Source: Pythium myriotylum
Lineage: Eukaryota > Oomycota > Peronosporomycetes > Pythiales > Pythiaceae
Direction of reading: 5' to 3'
Length of the DNA: 64,000 nucleotides
NCBI GenBank assembly: GCA_023091665.1
Contig: JALJCQ010000029.1
Span: 434,001 to 498,000 of the forward strand
Positions 20,728 through 31,158 of the stretch are shown piece after piece. The notes under the pieces are model-generated. The model had not been told where the DNA came from. It did no database searches and saw only the letters and a list, made by a program, of their open reading frames with translations. Each line of letters starts with the position of its first letter. Position 1 is the first letter of the stretch. A program made the position numbers and the translations under genes.

Positions 20728-22026
20728 ATGGCGCCTCGCCTCGCCATGGGCGCGCTCGCGCTGCTGTTCTCGACCGCCGCCGCCAGCCGCGACTTCCGTC
20801 TCAACGCGTCGCTCTCGGAGTCGGTCGTGAGCACGCGCGCGCTCGAGCTCCAGCCGTCTCTCCAAGTGATCCCGCGAGGCTTCACGTTCACCGAGCCGAG
20901 ACCAAGCGACTGCAAAGCATGTCAAGCGTTTCAATGGACGGGCACGTACGGGTTTGTGGCGTTGAACGCGCGCGGCACGAACGTGGCGGTCGACGGTCTC
21001 AATGAGCGAGGTCTCTCGGCCGCGTGGGTGGAACTTGAGCATGACGAGCGATCGCGGACGCGCACGTTGGCTCGGAACGCTGCTAAGCCGGCCGTGGCCT
21101 CGGTTTGCTCGTATTTGCTGGGCAATTTCGCTAGTGTGGGAGAAGTCCGTCGTGGGCTCGCGAGATTCCAGATCGCACCACTGGACGAGCGCATGCAAGC
21201 GCTGGTCTTTGGTGGACGTATGCCGCCGCACCATGTTAGCGTACGAGACGCCGAGGGCAAGAACCTCGTGATCCAGCTATCTGGAAACAAGGTCAAAGTT
21301 GTCGACAGCATGAACCAGGTGCTTCCTCGTGATCCGTCCATGGTCGACCGAATGGAGGATAGCGAAGCCGACGACGAAGCGATTGTGCCTTCTGGGTTTG
21401 TCGCTGTCGAACAGTTCCTGCGATTGTGGGTTTTCAATCATGACGCTACGAACGAGACAGCGGTTCGAGCTGCCCAGCTTCCAGACGAGCAACGCGAGGT
21501 ATCGATGGCTCTCCGCGTCCTCGCCTCGGCGGCGCGGTCCCTCCAGCTTGGCGACACCGCTCAGTGGAGCGTCGTCCGCGACCACAAGCGACGCAAACTC
21601 CACGTCAAGTCCAAGTCGAACCGCAAGCCGCACGTGATCGATCTCAACCGATTCAACTTGAGCGTTGGAGCTCACCGGAAGCTAATCCCTTTAACCTTTG
21701 GCGACTGGTTCGTGCCCGCAACGCCGACTCCTCCAAGTCAAGATGGACCCAAGGCCGCCACGATGAACTTGTGGTTCACGCCCACAGTGACGCCGAAGGC
21801 GGAGGTATCTGAGGATAACATCTTGGAGATGATCAAGGAAGTCTTCGAGTCCAACCCGTCGACCACTTTCTGGTCTGGTGCTGTCAGCGGTGCTCTTGCA
21901 GTGCTCGTGGTGCTGCGGTTCTTCAGCCTCGTCCATATCGACACACGTATTCGATTGTACCGCTCGGGCAGCGTCTTTCGACGCGCCGCGAGATCCGTGC
22001 GATCGCTCGTGTCCTGGCGGCGGTGA
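20728..22026 (+). CDS. choloylglycine-hydrolase-like membrane protein lacking the Cys nucleophile
   Basis: 432 residues with a signal peptide, a lumenal Ntn-hydrolase domain and one C-terminal helix (about residues 385-405) followed by a basic cytosolic tail, so a type I membrane protein. It is collinear with the paralogue at 43337-44659: DGLNERGLSAAW, VCSYLLGN, and PLTFGDWFV are shared. The paralogue's catalytic ACTDF reads ASRDF here (Cys to Ser at residue 20), and its RTMDF reads RALEL (the active-site Asp becomes Glu), while the Arg is kept. Active members need an N-terminal Cys freed by processing, so this copy is probably inactive or altered; Ser as a replacement nucleophile cannot be excluded. 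Confidence 0.8.
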   Translation: MAPRLAMGALALLFSTAAASRDFRLNASLSESVVSTRALELQPSLQVIPRGFTFTEPRPSDCKACQAFQWTGTYGFVALNARGTNVAVDGLNERGLSAAWVELEHDERSRTRTLARNAAKPAVASVCSYLLGNFASVGEVRRGLARFQIAPLDERMQALVFGGRMPPHHVSVRDAEGKNLVIQLSGNKVKVVDSMNQVLPRDPSMVDRMEDSEADDEAIVPSGFVAVEQFLRLWVFNHDATNETAVRAAQLPDEQREVSMALRVLASAARSLQLGDTAQWSVVRDHKRRKLHVKSKSNRKPHVIDLNRFNLSVGAHRKLIPLTFGDWFVPATPTPPSQDGPKAATMNLWFTPTVTPKAEVSEDNILEMIKEVFESNPSTTFWSGAVSGALAVLVVLRFFSLVHIDTRIRLYRSGSVFRRAARSVRSLVSWRR

Positions 22027-22633
22027 GATTCTTGACGAGCTGGTATTAGTTGATGGCATTTCAATTGTGGAGATGTGAACTACATTGTTGCGTGGAATAC
22101 ACAATTGCTGGATCTGATGGACACGCCCCTTCTTGATGAGAGAGAGAGACCTCTCTTTCTGCATCCAACACTGGAATAATAGCGTTGCTGGTCTTCCGAT
22201 CAAAGTCGTCGACTGAAAAATCATGCGAACCCTGGTGCAGAATTTCGTGATAACATCGTCTCATCGGCGAAATACCAAACACGCTGTATGCATTGTTGAA
22301 GGCGCGGGCAGCAGCAATGGACCGGACGTACACAATCCTCGCTGTGGTTGCACGTCTGAACCATTTACGTGTAGTAGTGTTTTTCACGCTCCCACTCTGG
22401 CATCACCCAAGTTGTTGGTGCTCCCAGGGAGTTTCATCCTAGCCGTTGTGTATCACGGTCAAGAGGTCAACGCCGTGAGCCTTAACCGTGCGTCATCGTG
22501 CGACGGTTTCCACAGCCCCAGGTCTCAGTCGAGCATAATGAACACACGAGCCAGCAATGCAACAAAGAATTTATACTATCCAACAGACTTTAGCTTATGT
22601 ACTTCGCGAAGCTACACGAGATTTGCCTTAGCT
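22027..22633. other. intergenic region, nothing recognised
   Basis: Convergent gap between the choloylglycine-hydrolase-like gene and glucoamylase 1. Frames crossing it are continuations of antisense frames of the glucoamylase. Confidence 0.5.
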
Positions 22634-24385
22634 TCACGGGGAGAGGGCGCGGAGCTCCTCGCGCGCGTAGTTGGTCGTGATGAGCGACGCGTAGGACCAC
22701 GTGAGGTCGTTCACGCCCTGGACAGCACCCGTGTTGCGGTTGTACTGCTCGTTGAAGTGGTAGTTGGCCGCACCGTGGAACTTGACGCGACGCACGTGCT
22801 TGTCGCCGTAAGCCTTGAGTCCTTCGACGATGGACGTGAAGGTCGTCGTGCCCTTGGCGTACGTGCCAACAGCGACGTTGAGGCCGAGACCCACGGGGGC
22901 ACCGGCGTTGAAGAGCTTCTGGTTGAGCGCCGTGACCGTGACGCTGCCGGCCTTGACGTAGGCCGTGGCGGCGCGGAAGACCGTCTCGGCCACGCTCAGC
23001 GTCGTGAGGTACCACGGGTTGCCCTGCGAGTTGTTGGCACCGTCGTACGTGTCGCCGTAGTAGCGGCCGATAGCGAGCGACAGTGGCAGGCCCGCGGCGT
23101 CCGAGACGACGTTCTGGTTGAGCGTGTACTCGTTGACGAAGCCAGACTCGAGCTGATAGATTGACGCGAGGATGCGATCATCCTGCGGCGCGAAGACGCC
23201 GTCACCATTGTCACCGTGGATCGCACCGAGCGGGATAGCAGCATCGAGAAGACGGCCGTTGAGCGTCGTCTGCACCGACTGCGAGCCCGAGTTCCAGAAT
23301 GTGGCGAGCTTGGCGTCGAGGTTCTTGGCCTCAGTGGCGTAGGTGGCAGCCGAGGCCGAGTCGCCGAGGAATGTCGCGAAGTCGGCGGCCTCGAAGAGCG
23401 CGCGACGCTGGGCGGCGACAGTGAAGAAGTGGAGACCACGCTTCTCCTCCCAGAGGTCACAGCCGTTGGCGTCGTTGTAGTTCTTGATCACGTACGCGAT
23501 GTCGTTCTTGATGATGCCCGTGGCCGTGCTGTTGTACAAGTCCACGACCTTCTGCTTGTCGCCACCGTTGGCCAGGTAGGCCTTGGAGAAGCGGATGAAC
23601 GACGACGCACGCAGAGCCGGACCATCGTTCTGCGGACGGCACCAACCATCGTTGAAAGCCGTGCCCGTCACGTAGTACTTGGCCTCACCGAGACCCGTGA
23701 GCGTCGTGAGACCCTGAAGCTTCTTGGTGAAGGTCGCGTGGTCCCAGAAGGTCTGCTCGAGCGTCTTGTCGCCGCCCTTGTAGAGCGAGTTGACGACGTC
23801 CATGACGAGCGCGGCATCACGGATCCAGTGGAAGACGTAGTTGTTGGCACCGCCGGGCGTGGCGGCGATGATCGAGCCCGGGAGCGCGCCAGCCACGTTC
23901 TTGGGGCTGATGTTGGCGAGCAGGTACGACTTGAACGACGGGAGACCGGCCGCGAGGTAGCTCGTGATGTCGGCCTGGAAGCCAGGAGTACCGGGGTTCA
24001 CCGGCGGCTTGGTCACCTGGGTGACCTGGTAGTTGACGCCGTAGCCGCCGTTGTTGTCGTAGTACGTCTGGCCGTTCACCTTGTACTCAATGTAGAACTG
24101 GGAGATGCCAGCCGAGCTGATGGGGCAGTTGAACGACCAGACTTCCTTGTTGCTCGAGTCCGGGCCGCTCGTGTAGCTGGCCGCACAGGTGTTGCCCCAG
24201 GTCTGCGCCGTGTTGGCGTAGATGACGTTGACGACCTTGGTGTAGGCGAGGTTGGCCACGCTAAGGGCACCGGTGAGCTTGGCTCCGTCGTAGGAGTAGG
24301 AAGTGACCTTGACTTCGTTAGCGGCTTCGCAGACCGCGGCGACGACGAGGAGAGCGAGCACGTTGCGGATGGCGGCGAAGACCAT
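22634..24385 (-). CDS. secreted glucoamylase, CBM21 plus GH15, copy 1
   Basis: 583 residues: signal peptide (1-22), starch-binding domain of the CBM21 type (about 24-120, with YYDNNGGYGVNY as the typical closing motif), a short Pro-rich linker, and a GH15 catalytic domain (about 135-583). Catalytic acid E313 is in CDLWEE, catalytic base E546 in HFNEQYNRNTG, and the substrate-binding FHWIRD is at 185-190. It would release glucose from the non-reducing ends of starch or glycogen outside the cell. CBM21 at the N-terminus is the arrangement seen in Rhizopus glucoamylase. A promoter-like TCTCATTCGGCGATTCG lies about 45 nt upstream. It forms a tandem, same-strand pair with the gene at 26087-27928. 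Confidence 0.93.
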   Translation of the reverse strand: MVFAAIRNVLALLVVAAVCEAANEVKVTSYSYDGAKLTGALSVANLAYTKVVNVIYANTAQTWGNTCAASYTSGPDSSNKEVWSFNCPISSAGISQFYIEYKVNGQTYYDNNGGYGVNYQVTQVTKPPVNPGTPGFQADITSYLAAGLPSFKSYLLANISPKNVAGALPGSIIAATPGGANNYVFHWIRDAALVMDVVNSLYKGGDKTLEQTFWDHATFTKKLQGLTTLTGLGEAKYYVTGTAFNDGWCRPQNDGPALRASSFIRFSKAYLANGGDKQKVVDLYNSTATGIIKNDIAYVIKNYNDANGCDLWEEKRGLHFFTVAAQRRALFEAADFATFLGDSASAATYATEAKNLDAKLATFWNSGSQSVQTTLNGRLLDAAIPLGAIHGDNGDGVFAPQDDRILASIYQLESGFVNEYTLNQNVVSDAAGLPLSLAIGRYYGDTYDGANNSQGNPWYLTTLSVAETVFRAATAYVKAGSVTVTALNQKLFNAGAPVGLGLNVAVGTYAKGTTTFTSIVEGLKAYGDKHVRRVKFHGAANYHFNEQYNRNTGAVQGVNDLTWSYASLITTNYAREELRALSP

Positions 24386-26086
24386 GGCGGCTTTGGCTGG
24401 GTCGCTTGAGTAGGAGAAGGCGAATCGCCGAATGAGACTGGGCCTGGCAGAGCACCATGGGGACGTGGGGGGGAGCCTGACGCGAGTTCACTGCCGGTGC
24501 CACTCTCGTGGGTCAGAGCCGCTGCTTGGAGACCGAGTGAGAGAGAGAGAGAGAGAGGAATGGGTGTGCGTACTCAGTTGCAACTGCAAGCGATGTCGCA
24601 TCCACCCACGAGGGTTCCAGAAGAGCCGCGCGATACTAATGGATGCCTGGGAAGCTTTCGCACACGTCACAGATTCTGAAGCAACATGGTCCGGCTTGGC
24701 TCTGTGCAACTGGCGAGACGGTGACACAGTCACAACTTCAACCACGACCACGACGTCCCATCCCCAGGCCTGTCCATTGACCCCCTCCGATCAAGGACCT
24801 CTCTTGAACTCAACATTGTTGCGATTCAATATATAAATAATTACTTTAAATTCAATTATAAACTGCGATAAAGCATAAGAAGCGATGCAAGACGTCCATC
24901 GGATTCTGCAGCCCTGAGTTCCACGGCCGGTCTCATCCCAGCCCACTGGATTTCTTGGTCGAGTTTATCAGACCACGTGACCACCGTCTTGTACTGTGCC
25001 GTGGCACGAGACGAGCCCGTCACGTTTCCCGGGGTGAGCCTCGCTGGAGAGCTCCTCGCGAAAATCCAGGCGAGGGCGTTTCGACTCTGGATTGGATTCA
25101 GCGGGTTGCTTGGAGCCTCTGGAGACGGAGGTGTCTGCACAGTTTGACTCGGTACTGTACTGCATTGCACCGTTGGCTCTTGGTAGTACAGTTGAGAGAC
25201 ATCGACCGCGCCTTTTGCGGCAGCTGCCTTCGAAGAAACGAGGCAAAGTGGAAGCTGTTGACGTGCGTACACTCAACATTCGCGTACGTGTCCGATGCTA
25301 TGGACCGAGTCTCGGTGGTTTCGAAGAAGAGAAATCCTGTGTGGCACGATCTTGAGGATCTTGTTAGGATTGGGGTCTGGTGCTTGGGTTCCAGTGCACT
25401 GTAGTAAACATTTATCAGCCGCTCGAGATTCGGTGCTAAGGCGTTACAGTGTACATACTGACGTATTAGAAGAGTTTCCGTCGACCTCACAACACGAAGA
25501 AAAAGAACAAGGCCCTACGGGTCGCAACATGCCTTCCAGTGGGCCTTTTGTCCCGTGGCGTGGGGTGTGCGTACACTGTGGTGCTCAAGAGTTGCTGGAC
25601 TTTCGTTGCCCGTCACACGCCGAGGCGTAGACAGGCGAAGGTGGTCTTCCTTCAAGTTGAACTGATGTAGAAATCCAGTAGCGAAAACCACGTGTTCTCG
25701 TCGCCGTCAAGGAACTTCCTCGGTGGCAAAGACAACTCGTGATGCCGGCGTTCTGGCACGAGATGACGGCCTGGCAATCACGCTCCTAAGGGATTCGATT
25801 GCCACACCATCATCTCGTGCCAGAGCGCCAACATTATCCATCGCTTTTTGGATGCGAATGCAGCCATCAAACGGTTGATGGCCATCACTTCGGCTCCATA
25901 TGCACGACGAAGCACGTAAGCAAGACATTTGGTTGTGGCTCTCCAGTGGAGAGACACATGGAGGCGAGTGTCTCTACAAGAGTCGCGAGGGATACGTCCA
26001 AAGCAAGTTACGTGTATTCCAGGTACTAGACTAAGTAGCGAGCTCGATGGAGACAGTTGAGCTGCTCGACGGAGGATTTGAATGAC
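24386..26086. other. intergenic region between the two glucoamylases
   Basis: No gene recognised. A GA run lies at about 24538-24556. Pieces near 25060-25210 (GCTTGGAGCC.., TCGGTACTG.., CAGTTGAGAG) are found in the same order at 28645-28725 upstream of copy 2, so at least part of this flank was duplicated along with the gene. AAATCCAG occurs at 24946 (reverse), 25062 and 25671. Confidence 0.5.
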
Positions 26087-27928
26087 TTATGCAGCTCCCG
26101 TGAGGGCCTTGAGCTCGTCGCGGGCGAGGTTGGCCGTGATCATGGCCGCGTACGACCACGTGAGGTCGTTCACGCCCTGAGCGAGACCCGTGTTGCGGTT
26201 GTACTGCTCGTTCAGGTGGTAGCCGCTCGCGCCGTGGTACTTGACACGGCGGATGTGGATGTCACCGTAGGTCTCCAAGGCCTGGATGATCGAGTTGAAA
26301 GTCGACGAGCCCGAGGCGTAGGTGCCCGTGGCGACGTTCAAGCCCAGGCCTGCCGGCGAGGCCCCGTTGAAGAGCCTCTGGTTCAGGCTCGTGACCGTGA
26401 TCGAGCCAGCCTTGACGAAGGCAGTGGCAGCTCGGTAGACCGTCTCCGCCACGATGGCCGTGCACAAGTACCATGGGTTGCCCGATGACGTTCCCGAGCC
26501 ATCGTACACGTCGCCGTAGTAGCGACCGATCGCGACCGACAGCGGGAGGCCCGATGCGTCGACCTTGACGTTCTGGTTGAGCGTGTACTCGGTGATGAAG
26601 CCCGATTCAAGCGAGTAGATCGAGGCGAGGATCTTGTCAGACTGCGGTGCGAGCAGGCCGTCACCGAGGTCACCGTGGACAGCACCGAGAGGGATGGCAG
26701 CGTCAAGCAGACGCCCGTTGAGCGTGGTCTGCACGACGCTCGAGCCCGAGTTCCAGAAGGACGCCAGCTTTGTGTCGAGCGTCGCAGCCTGGGTCGCGTA
26801 CCAAGCGGCCGCGCCCGTGTCACCGACGAAGTTGGCAAAGTCTCGGCCTTCGTACATGGCGCGACGCTGGGCGGCGACCGTGAAGAAGTGGATGCCGCGC
26901 TGCTCTTCCCAGAGATCGCAGCCGTTGGCGTCGTTGTAGTTCTTGGAGACGTACTCGAGGTCGGGCTTGATGATGCCGTACGTGGTGCCGTTCCAGAGGT
27001 CTAGCACCTTGGACTTGGAGCCGCCCTTGGCCAGGTAGGCGTTGGAGAATCGGATGAACATGCTCGCACGGAAGGCTGGGCCATCGTTCTGTGGACGGCA
27101 CCAGCCATCGTTGAAGGCTGTGCCCGACACGTAGTACTTGGCCTCACCAAGACCAGTCAACGTGGTCAAACCCTGGAGCTTCTTAGTAAAGCTCGCGTGG
27201 TCCCAGAACTTGCTCTCGAGACTCGTGTCGCCGTTCTTGTAGAGCGAGTTGACGACGTCCATGACGAGCGACGCGTCGCGGATCCAGTGGAAGATGTAGT
27301 TGTTGGCGGCAGAAGCGGTGGCAGCGATGATCGAGCCGGGGAGTGCACCGCTCACACCTGAAGGACTGATGTTGGCGAGCATGAACGACTTGAACGACGG
27401 CAGTGCGCTCGTCAAGTAGGACGAGATGTCCGACTGGAAGCCCGACGGCACAGGCGTCACGGAAGTTGGTGCAGGCGTCGCCGTCGTCGATGCCGGAGCA
27501 GGTGTGGTCGTGGCTGGGGCGGTCGTCGCCGGAGCCGTCGTCGTGGGTGCTGGCGTGGGCGTCGTCACCTGGTAGTTGACGCCATAGCCGCCGTTGTTGT
27601 CGTAGTACGTCTGGCCATTTACTTGGTACTCGACGTAGAACTGCGAGATACCAGCCGAGCCGATTGCACAGTTGAAGGACCAAACTTCCTTGTTGCTCGA
27701 GTCCGGGCCGCTCGTGTAGCTGGCCGCACAGGTGTTGCCCCAGGTCTGCGCCAAGTTGGCGTAGATGACATTGATGACCTTGGTGTAGGCAATATTCTGG
27801 ACGCTGAGCGAGCCTGTGAGCTTGGATCCGTCGTAGGAGTAGGAAGTGACCTTGACTTCGTTGGCGGCTTCACAGACAGCGGCGACTAGAAGAAGAGCGA
27901 GCACGTTGCGAAGAGCAACGAAGACCAT
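26087..27928 (-). CDS. secreted glucoamylase, CBM21 plus GH15, copy 2 with long linker
   Basis: 613 residues, highly similar to copy 1 throughout: signal peptide, CBM21 (ending YYDNNGGYGVNYQV), GH15 domain with CDLWEE (acid) and HLNEQYNRNTG (base). The clear difference is the linker: about 45 residues of Ala/Pro/Thr with repeated APATT/TPAP, likely O-glycosylated, against about 14 in copy 1. The C-terminus differs slightly (LTGAA). The start was placed at 27928 (MVFVALRNV), matching copy 1; the in-frame ATG at 27970 falls before the core promoter and is not used here. Same reaction as copy 1; the longer linker may give the binding domain more reach on starch granules (inference). Confidence 0.93.
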   Translation of the reverse strand: MVFVALRNVLALLLVAAVCEAANEVKVTSYSYDGSKLTGSLSVQNIAYTKVINVIYANLAQTWGNTCAASYTSGPDSSNKEVWSFNCAIGSAGISQFYVEYQVNGQTYYDNNGGYGVNYQVTTPTPAPTTTAPATTAPATTTPAPASTTATPAPTSVTPVPSGFQSDISSYLTSALPSFKSFMLANISPSGVSGALPGSIIAATASAANNYIFHWIRDASLVMDVVNSLYKNGDTSLESKFWDHASFTKKLQGLTTLTGLGEAKYYVSGTAFNDGWCRPQNDGPAFRASMFIRFSNAYLAKGGSKSKVLDLWNGTTYGIIKPDLEYVSKNYNDANGCDLWEEQRGIHFFTVAAQRRAMYEGRDFANFVGDTGAAAWYATQAATLDTKLASFWNSGSSVVQTTLNGRLLDAAIPLGAVHGDLGDGLLAPQSDKILASIYSLESGFITEYTLNQNVKVDASGLPLSVAIGRYYGDVYDGSGTSSGNPWYLCTAIVAETVYRAATAFVKAGSITVTSLNQRLFNGASPAGLGLNVATGTYASGSSTFNSIIQALETYGDIHIRRVKYHGASGYHLNEQYNRNTGLAQGVNDLTWSYAAMITANLARDELKALTGAA

Positions 27929-29183
27929 CGTGGACACTTGGACTGGGCCGTCGGCTTGAGTGCTTGGCAATGAAATGCGGAATGAGTTCCTCGTGGATGA
28001 ACAAGATCATCGTCATCTATCGTGACGCTTCCCACCCACCCACGAGCATGCATGGGCGTCGTGAAGAACAGAGGCTTCCTTCTCTCCATGGACGCCGGTC
28101 GGTGATCATGAGAAGCGGCGTCGCGCTAAGAAATTCACCCTCGCGAGGGCTGATCACGAGTCGGCGGTTGCTCCCCGAGACTGTGCGAACAACGCCTCTG
28201 CCCACAGTGGCACCGCGTGACACTCCGATGAAGGATCCTCCTGCAGCTGTTCAAAGACGATCTCGAGCATCTTCAAGGTGGCCCATCCCACGCGGCTCCT
28301 CTCACGCCAAGCAGACATGTGATCTTCAAAGAGATGATGGCGCGTCCCGGCATTGCACGACCTGTCGCGGCGGAAATCCAGTAGTGTAGCCATGTCCTCG
28401 ACCTCGACGTGGGTTCTGCCGTGACCATGAACCTCTTGGCGAGATCTTCCGGCCCTCGCCACTTCAAGACACTGGGCGAGAGAGAGTTTCCGACTCGCGT
28501 GAGACGCGTACGCAATCGCCGAGTGGAGTGAAGAAATCCAGTGGCCGAAGATGCTCTGACGCCACGGCGGAAGCGGCGGCTCGTCTCGCTCGCTGGATTC
28601 TCATCACCGGTGAGAGAGATGAACCGTACTGTAGAGGGCGTGGTGCTTGGAGCCGCCTCATCCTTCTGATCGAGAACTGGGTGCTTGCCTTCGGTACTGC
28701 ACAACACGTCGTTGCCAGTTGAGAGTGCTCGCCAAGGGAGCTGAAAATCCAGCAAGGCCAGCCCTTATTCATTCGTTAGAAGTGCCATGTGGCAAGAACC
28801 TCACGCACACTTCAGCACGTTATGATCAGCCAAGAAACAATGTGGTTTTTCTCAACGTCGTCCTGTGTATGTAATGTTGTACTGAAGTACTGCATGTGTG
28901 AGACTAACCTGGGCGATGAGGAGTAGCCTGCAGCGAAGAGTCCAGCTCGAACTTGGAGCGGATCCAGTCGCCTGTGATTCTTCAAGTTGAGACCAGATCC
29001 GCTGCAGCTGCTGTCGCTACTCACGTGAGTTTCAGGGATTCCTCATCTCACGCACATCACAATCGTGCGATTGAGGGATCCGCCTTAGAGGCCGCGACGT
29101 CTATTGCACCAACCAATAAGCCTGCATTAGTTGATCCCAACGTCGAGAAGCTCCGAGTATTATAGTACTATTCGGCTTCTCGG

Positions 29184-29216
<33 letters not shown>

Positions 29217-30315
29217 GCGAACGGCTAGCAAAGGCCACCGACGCCACCCCACATCCACCGGATCAAGTGGGTTTGCTTCCTTACCATGGAGACGTTTTGA
29301 CCACTCGGTCGGCGGACTAAATGCCAGGCGTCTCGATCGGTCACACTGACCATGGAGATCGTTCAGCTGTAGCCATGTGGGCTAATATCTCGATCAGCAT
29401 CCGTACTCCCTCACTAAGTATTAGTCTCACCTCCCTCGACTCAGGCTTGCCCAGCCTAATCAGGCAGTGTTGAGCTCAGATCAAGTTGAAGTGGGCGATC
29501 TACAGCGAAGGCCCTGGGCTCCGCGTGGCGAGTGAAAGATGAAGATTGGTGTGTTCTGAGCACTTAAGACGCGCAGTGTTCTTCCCACGGCTGGCGCTCT
29601 ACTTGGCGCGGAAGAAAGCAAGGCGAGAGGCTTACGAGTAATGATACCGTGAAAGCTTTCAATTGGTTGTTTTTTCGGTACTTGGCGCAGCAGAACAACA
29701 TCTATCACCGCAAACAGGTCGGCGTTCAGATCGTTCATGCTCGCTAAATCGATTCCTGTGGCCATTTATCTCCGATAAAAGAAGTCATAAATTTCCCGTC
29801 AAGTGACCCAGTGTGGAGGTGAAATAAATCAGGCAGCCAAGGTTCCGAATCTGCGTTCAGTACGGGTTCGAAGACGATTCCCCATGCGCTAGAGCTGGTG
29901 TTGTGCCTTAATTGCATCTTCACGCGCATGCCATAATCGCGCAATGCAGTGATTTGCCTCAAAAGCTATGCACCAACCACCCGAGCCTGGGCTGGATCAG
30001 CTCAGTTTATCTCGAAAACGTCGAACTTTGGATAGCTCGATTCCGCGTCTCTATCTTCATGTGAAGAGGTAACGACGACGACCGACACCACTCACATCCA
30101 CTGGATCTCCTACGGTGACATTGCTGATTCGGCTTATACCTCCATCATCATCCGCGCTCTGCTATTGGCTCAGTCTCCACGTTCTCAACCTATCGAGCGA
30201 GTGATGAGCTTCTATCGGGACTCGTACCCATCTCCCCACACCCACATCCATGTCGGACGAAGAACTCTCCGCTCGTCGATTCTCGAGGCACCTGCACTTG
30301 GCCGAACGACTAAAA
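27929..30315. other. 2.4-kb intergenic region, nothing recognised
   Basis: Divergent gap between glucoamylase 2 and a LOR gene. It contains the upstream segment shared with copy 1, AAATCCAG at 28374, 28534 and 28745, and a CT microsatellite at about 29186-29217. Frames of up to 160 codons (28273-28755 minus) overlap in several phases with no recognisable domain. Confidence 0.5.
27969..27987 (-). promoter_or_regulatory. oomycete-type core promoter (Inr plus flanking element) of glucoamylase 2
   Basis: Read on the minus strand this is AACTCATTCCGCATTTCAT, which fits the oomycete consensus GCTCATTYYNCAWTTT closely, 41 nt or so before the ATG. Position and match support transcription starting here. 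Confidence 0.7.
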
Positions 30316-31158
30316 ATGGGAAACCAGCCTTCGCGCACGCAGCAGACGGCGCTCGCGCCGCAAACGCGGTTCCCGCGCGTGGTGAACTCGCGTTTTGTGC
30401 TCGAGTTCGCCGTGTCGCTGCGGCTGCCGCTCGGCTTCTGGTCGCCAAGTAGCGAGCCCGTCGAGATCCTCGATGCAGACTCTCTTGCACCCATGTTCAA
30501 AGTGAATCCTCGTGCAAACGACGGCAAGAAGCAACTTCTGCTGGACAAGAACGGCGTGCCCATTGTCGAGATGGTCGGATACCCTGTGACGACCGACTGC
30601 GCGATGTACGTGCCCCAAGTGCCCAGACCCGCGAGTCTCTCGGCCACGCAAAGCTGGCAGGAACACCGCGCGCTGTGCTACTTGCAGACCAACTTGCGGC
30701 CACTGGAACAGCGGCTCTTGCTCGAGCTCGAAGATCCCGTGACGCGTGCCAGGCTCAACGTCCGCGTGGAAGGCTCGTGGCAGACCCACGAGGCGCTCTT
30801 CTGGGCCGACCGCGGCGTCAAGACCATGCGAGAGTGCATCGCTCGCGTGTATTTCGAGCCCCACGACCGGCAGGTCCTCAAGGCGAGTCGCAAGAAGAAG
30901 ACTGACGGCCTAGCCAATGAAGACCTCGCCAAGCTGAGCTACCGCGTGGACGTGGCTCCGGGCGTGGACGTCGCCATGATCGTGCTGGCGTGTGCGGCAC
31001 TGGACGACGAGCTGGCGAAGAAAGAGCGAGGCGAGCAGGTCGAGATCGGCTCGGACGAGGTCACGAGACTGCTCGCCGAACGCCACCACGGCGTCAGGTC
31101 GCGAGACCGCCCTCGTGCTATCAACGGGAAGACCATGTTTGTCATCTCGGATCTCTAG
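30316..31158 (+). CDS. LURP-one-related (Tubby-C-like) protein, predicted N-myristoylated
   Basis: 280 residues, close paralogue of the gene at 12462-13337: RFPRVVNSRFVLE, LRLPLGFWS, KQLLLDKNGVP, TDCAMYVP, VEGSWQTHEALFW and YRVDVAPGVDVAMIVLACAALDDELAKK are all shared in order. The start at 30316 (AAAATGGGA context) gives MGNQPSR, a myristoylation-type N-terminus like the paralogues; an ATG at 30250 would add 22 residues and hide it. Likely membrane-associated on the cytosolic side through lipid. Function is not known to me beyond the family's lipid-binding/stress association in plants. The C-terminus carries VEIGSDEVTRLLAERHHGV, the same tail as the paralogue and the relic at 11800. Confidence 0.78.
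   Translation: MGNQPSRTQQTALAPQTRFPRVVNSRFVLEFAVSLRLPLGFWSPSSEPVEILDADSLAPMFKVNPRANDGKKQLLLDKNGVPIVEMVGYPVTTDCAMYVPQVPRPASLSATQSWQEHRALCYLQTNLRPLEQRLLLELEDPVTRARLNVRVEGSWQTHEALFWADRGVKTMRECIARVYFEPHDRQVLKASRKKKTDGLANEDLAKLSYRVDVAPGVDVAMIVLACAALDDELAKKERGEQVEIGSDEVTRLLAERHHGVRSRDRPRAINGKTMFVISDL

Noticed and set aside
23216..24409. 397-codon plus-strand frame over glucoamylase 1
   Set aside because: Antisense shadow; Arg/Val/Glu-rich, no domain.
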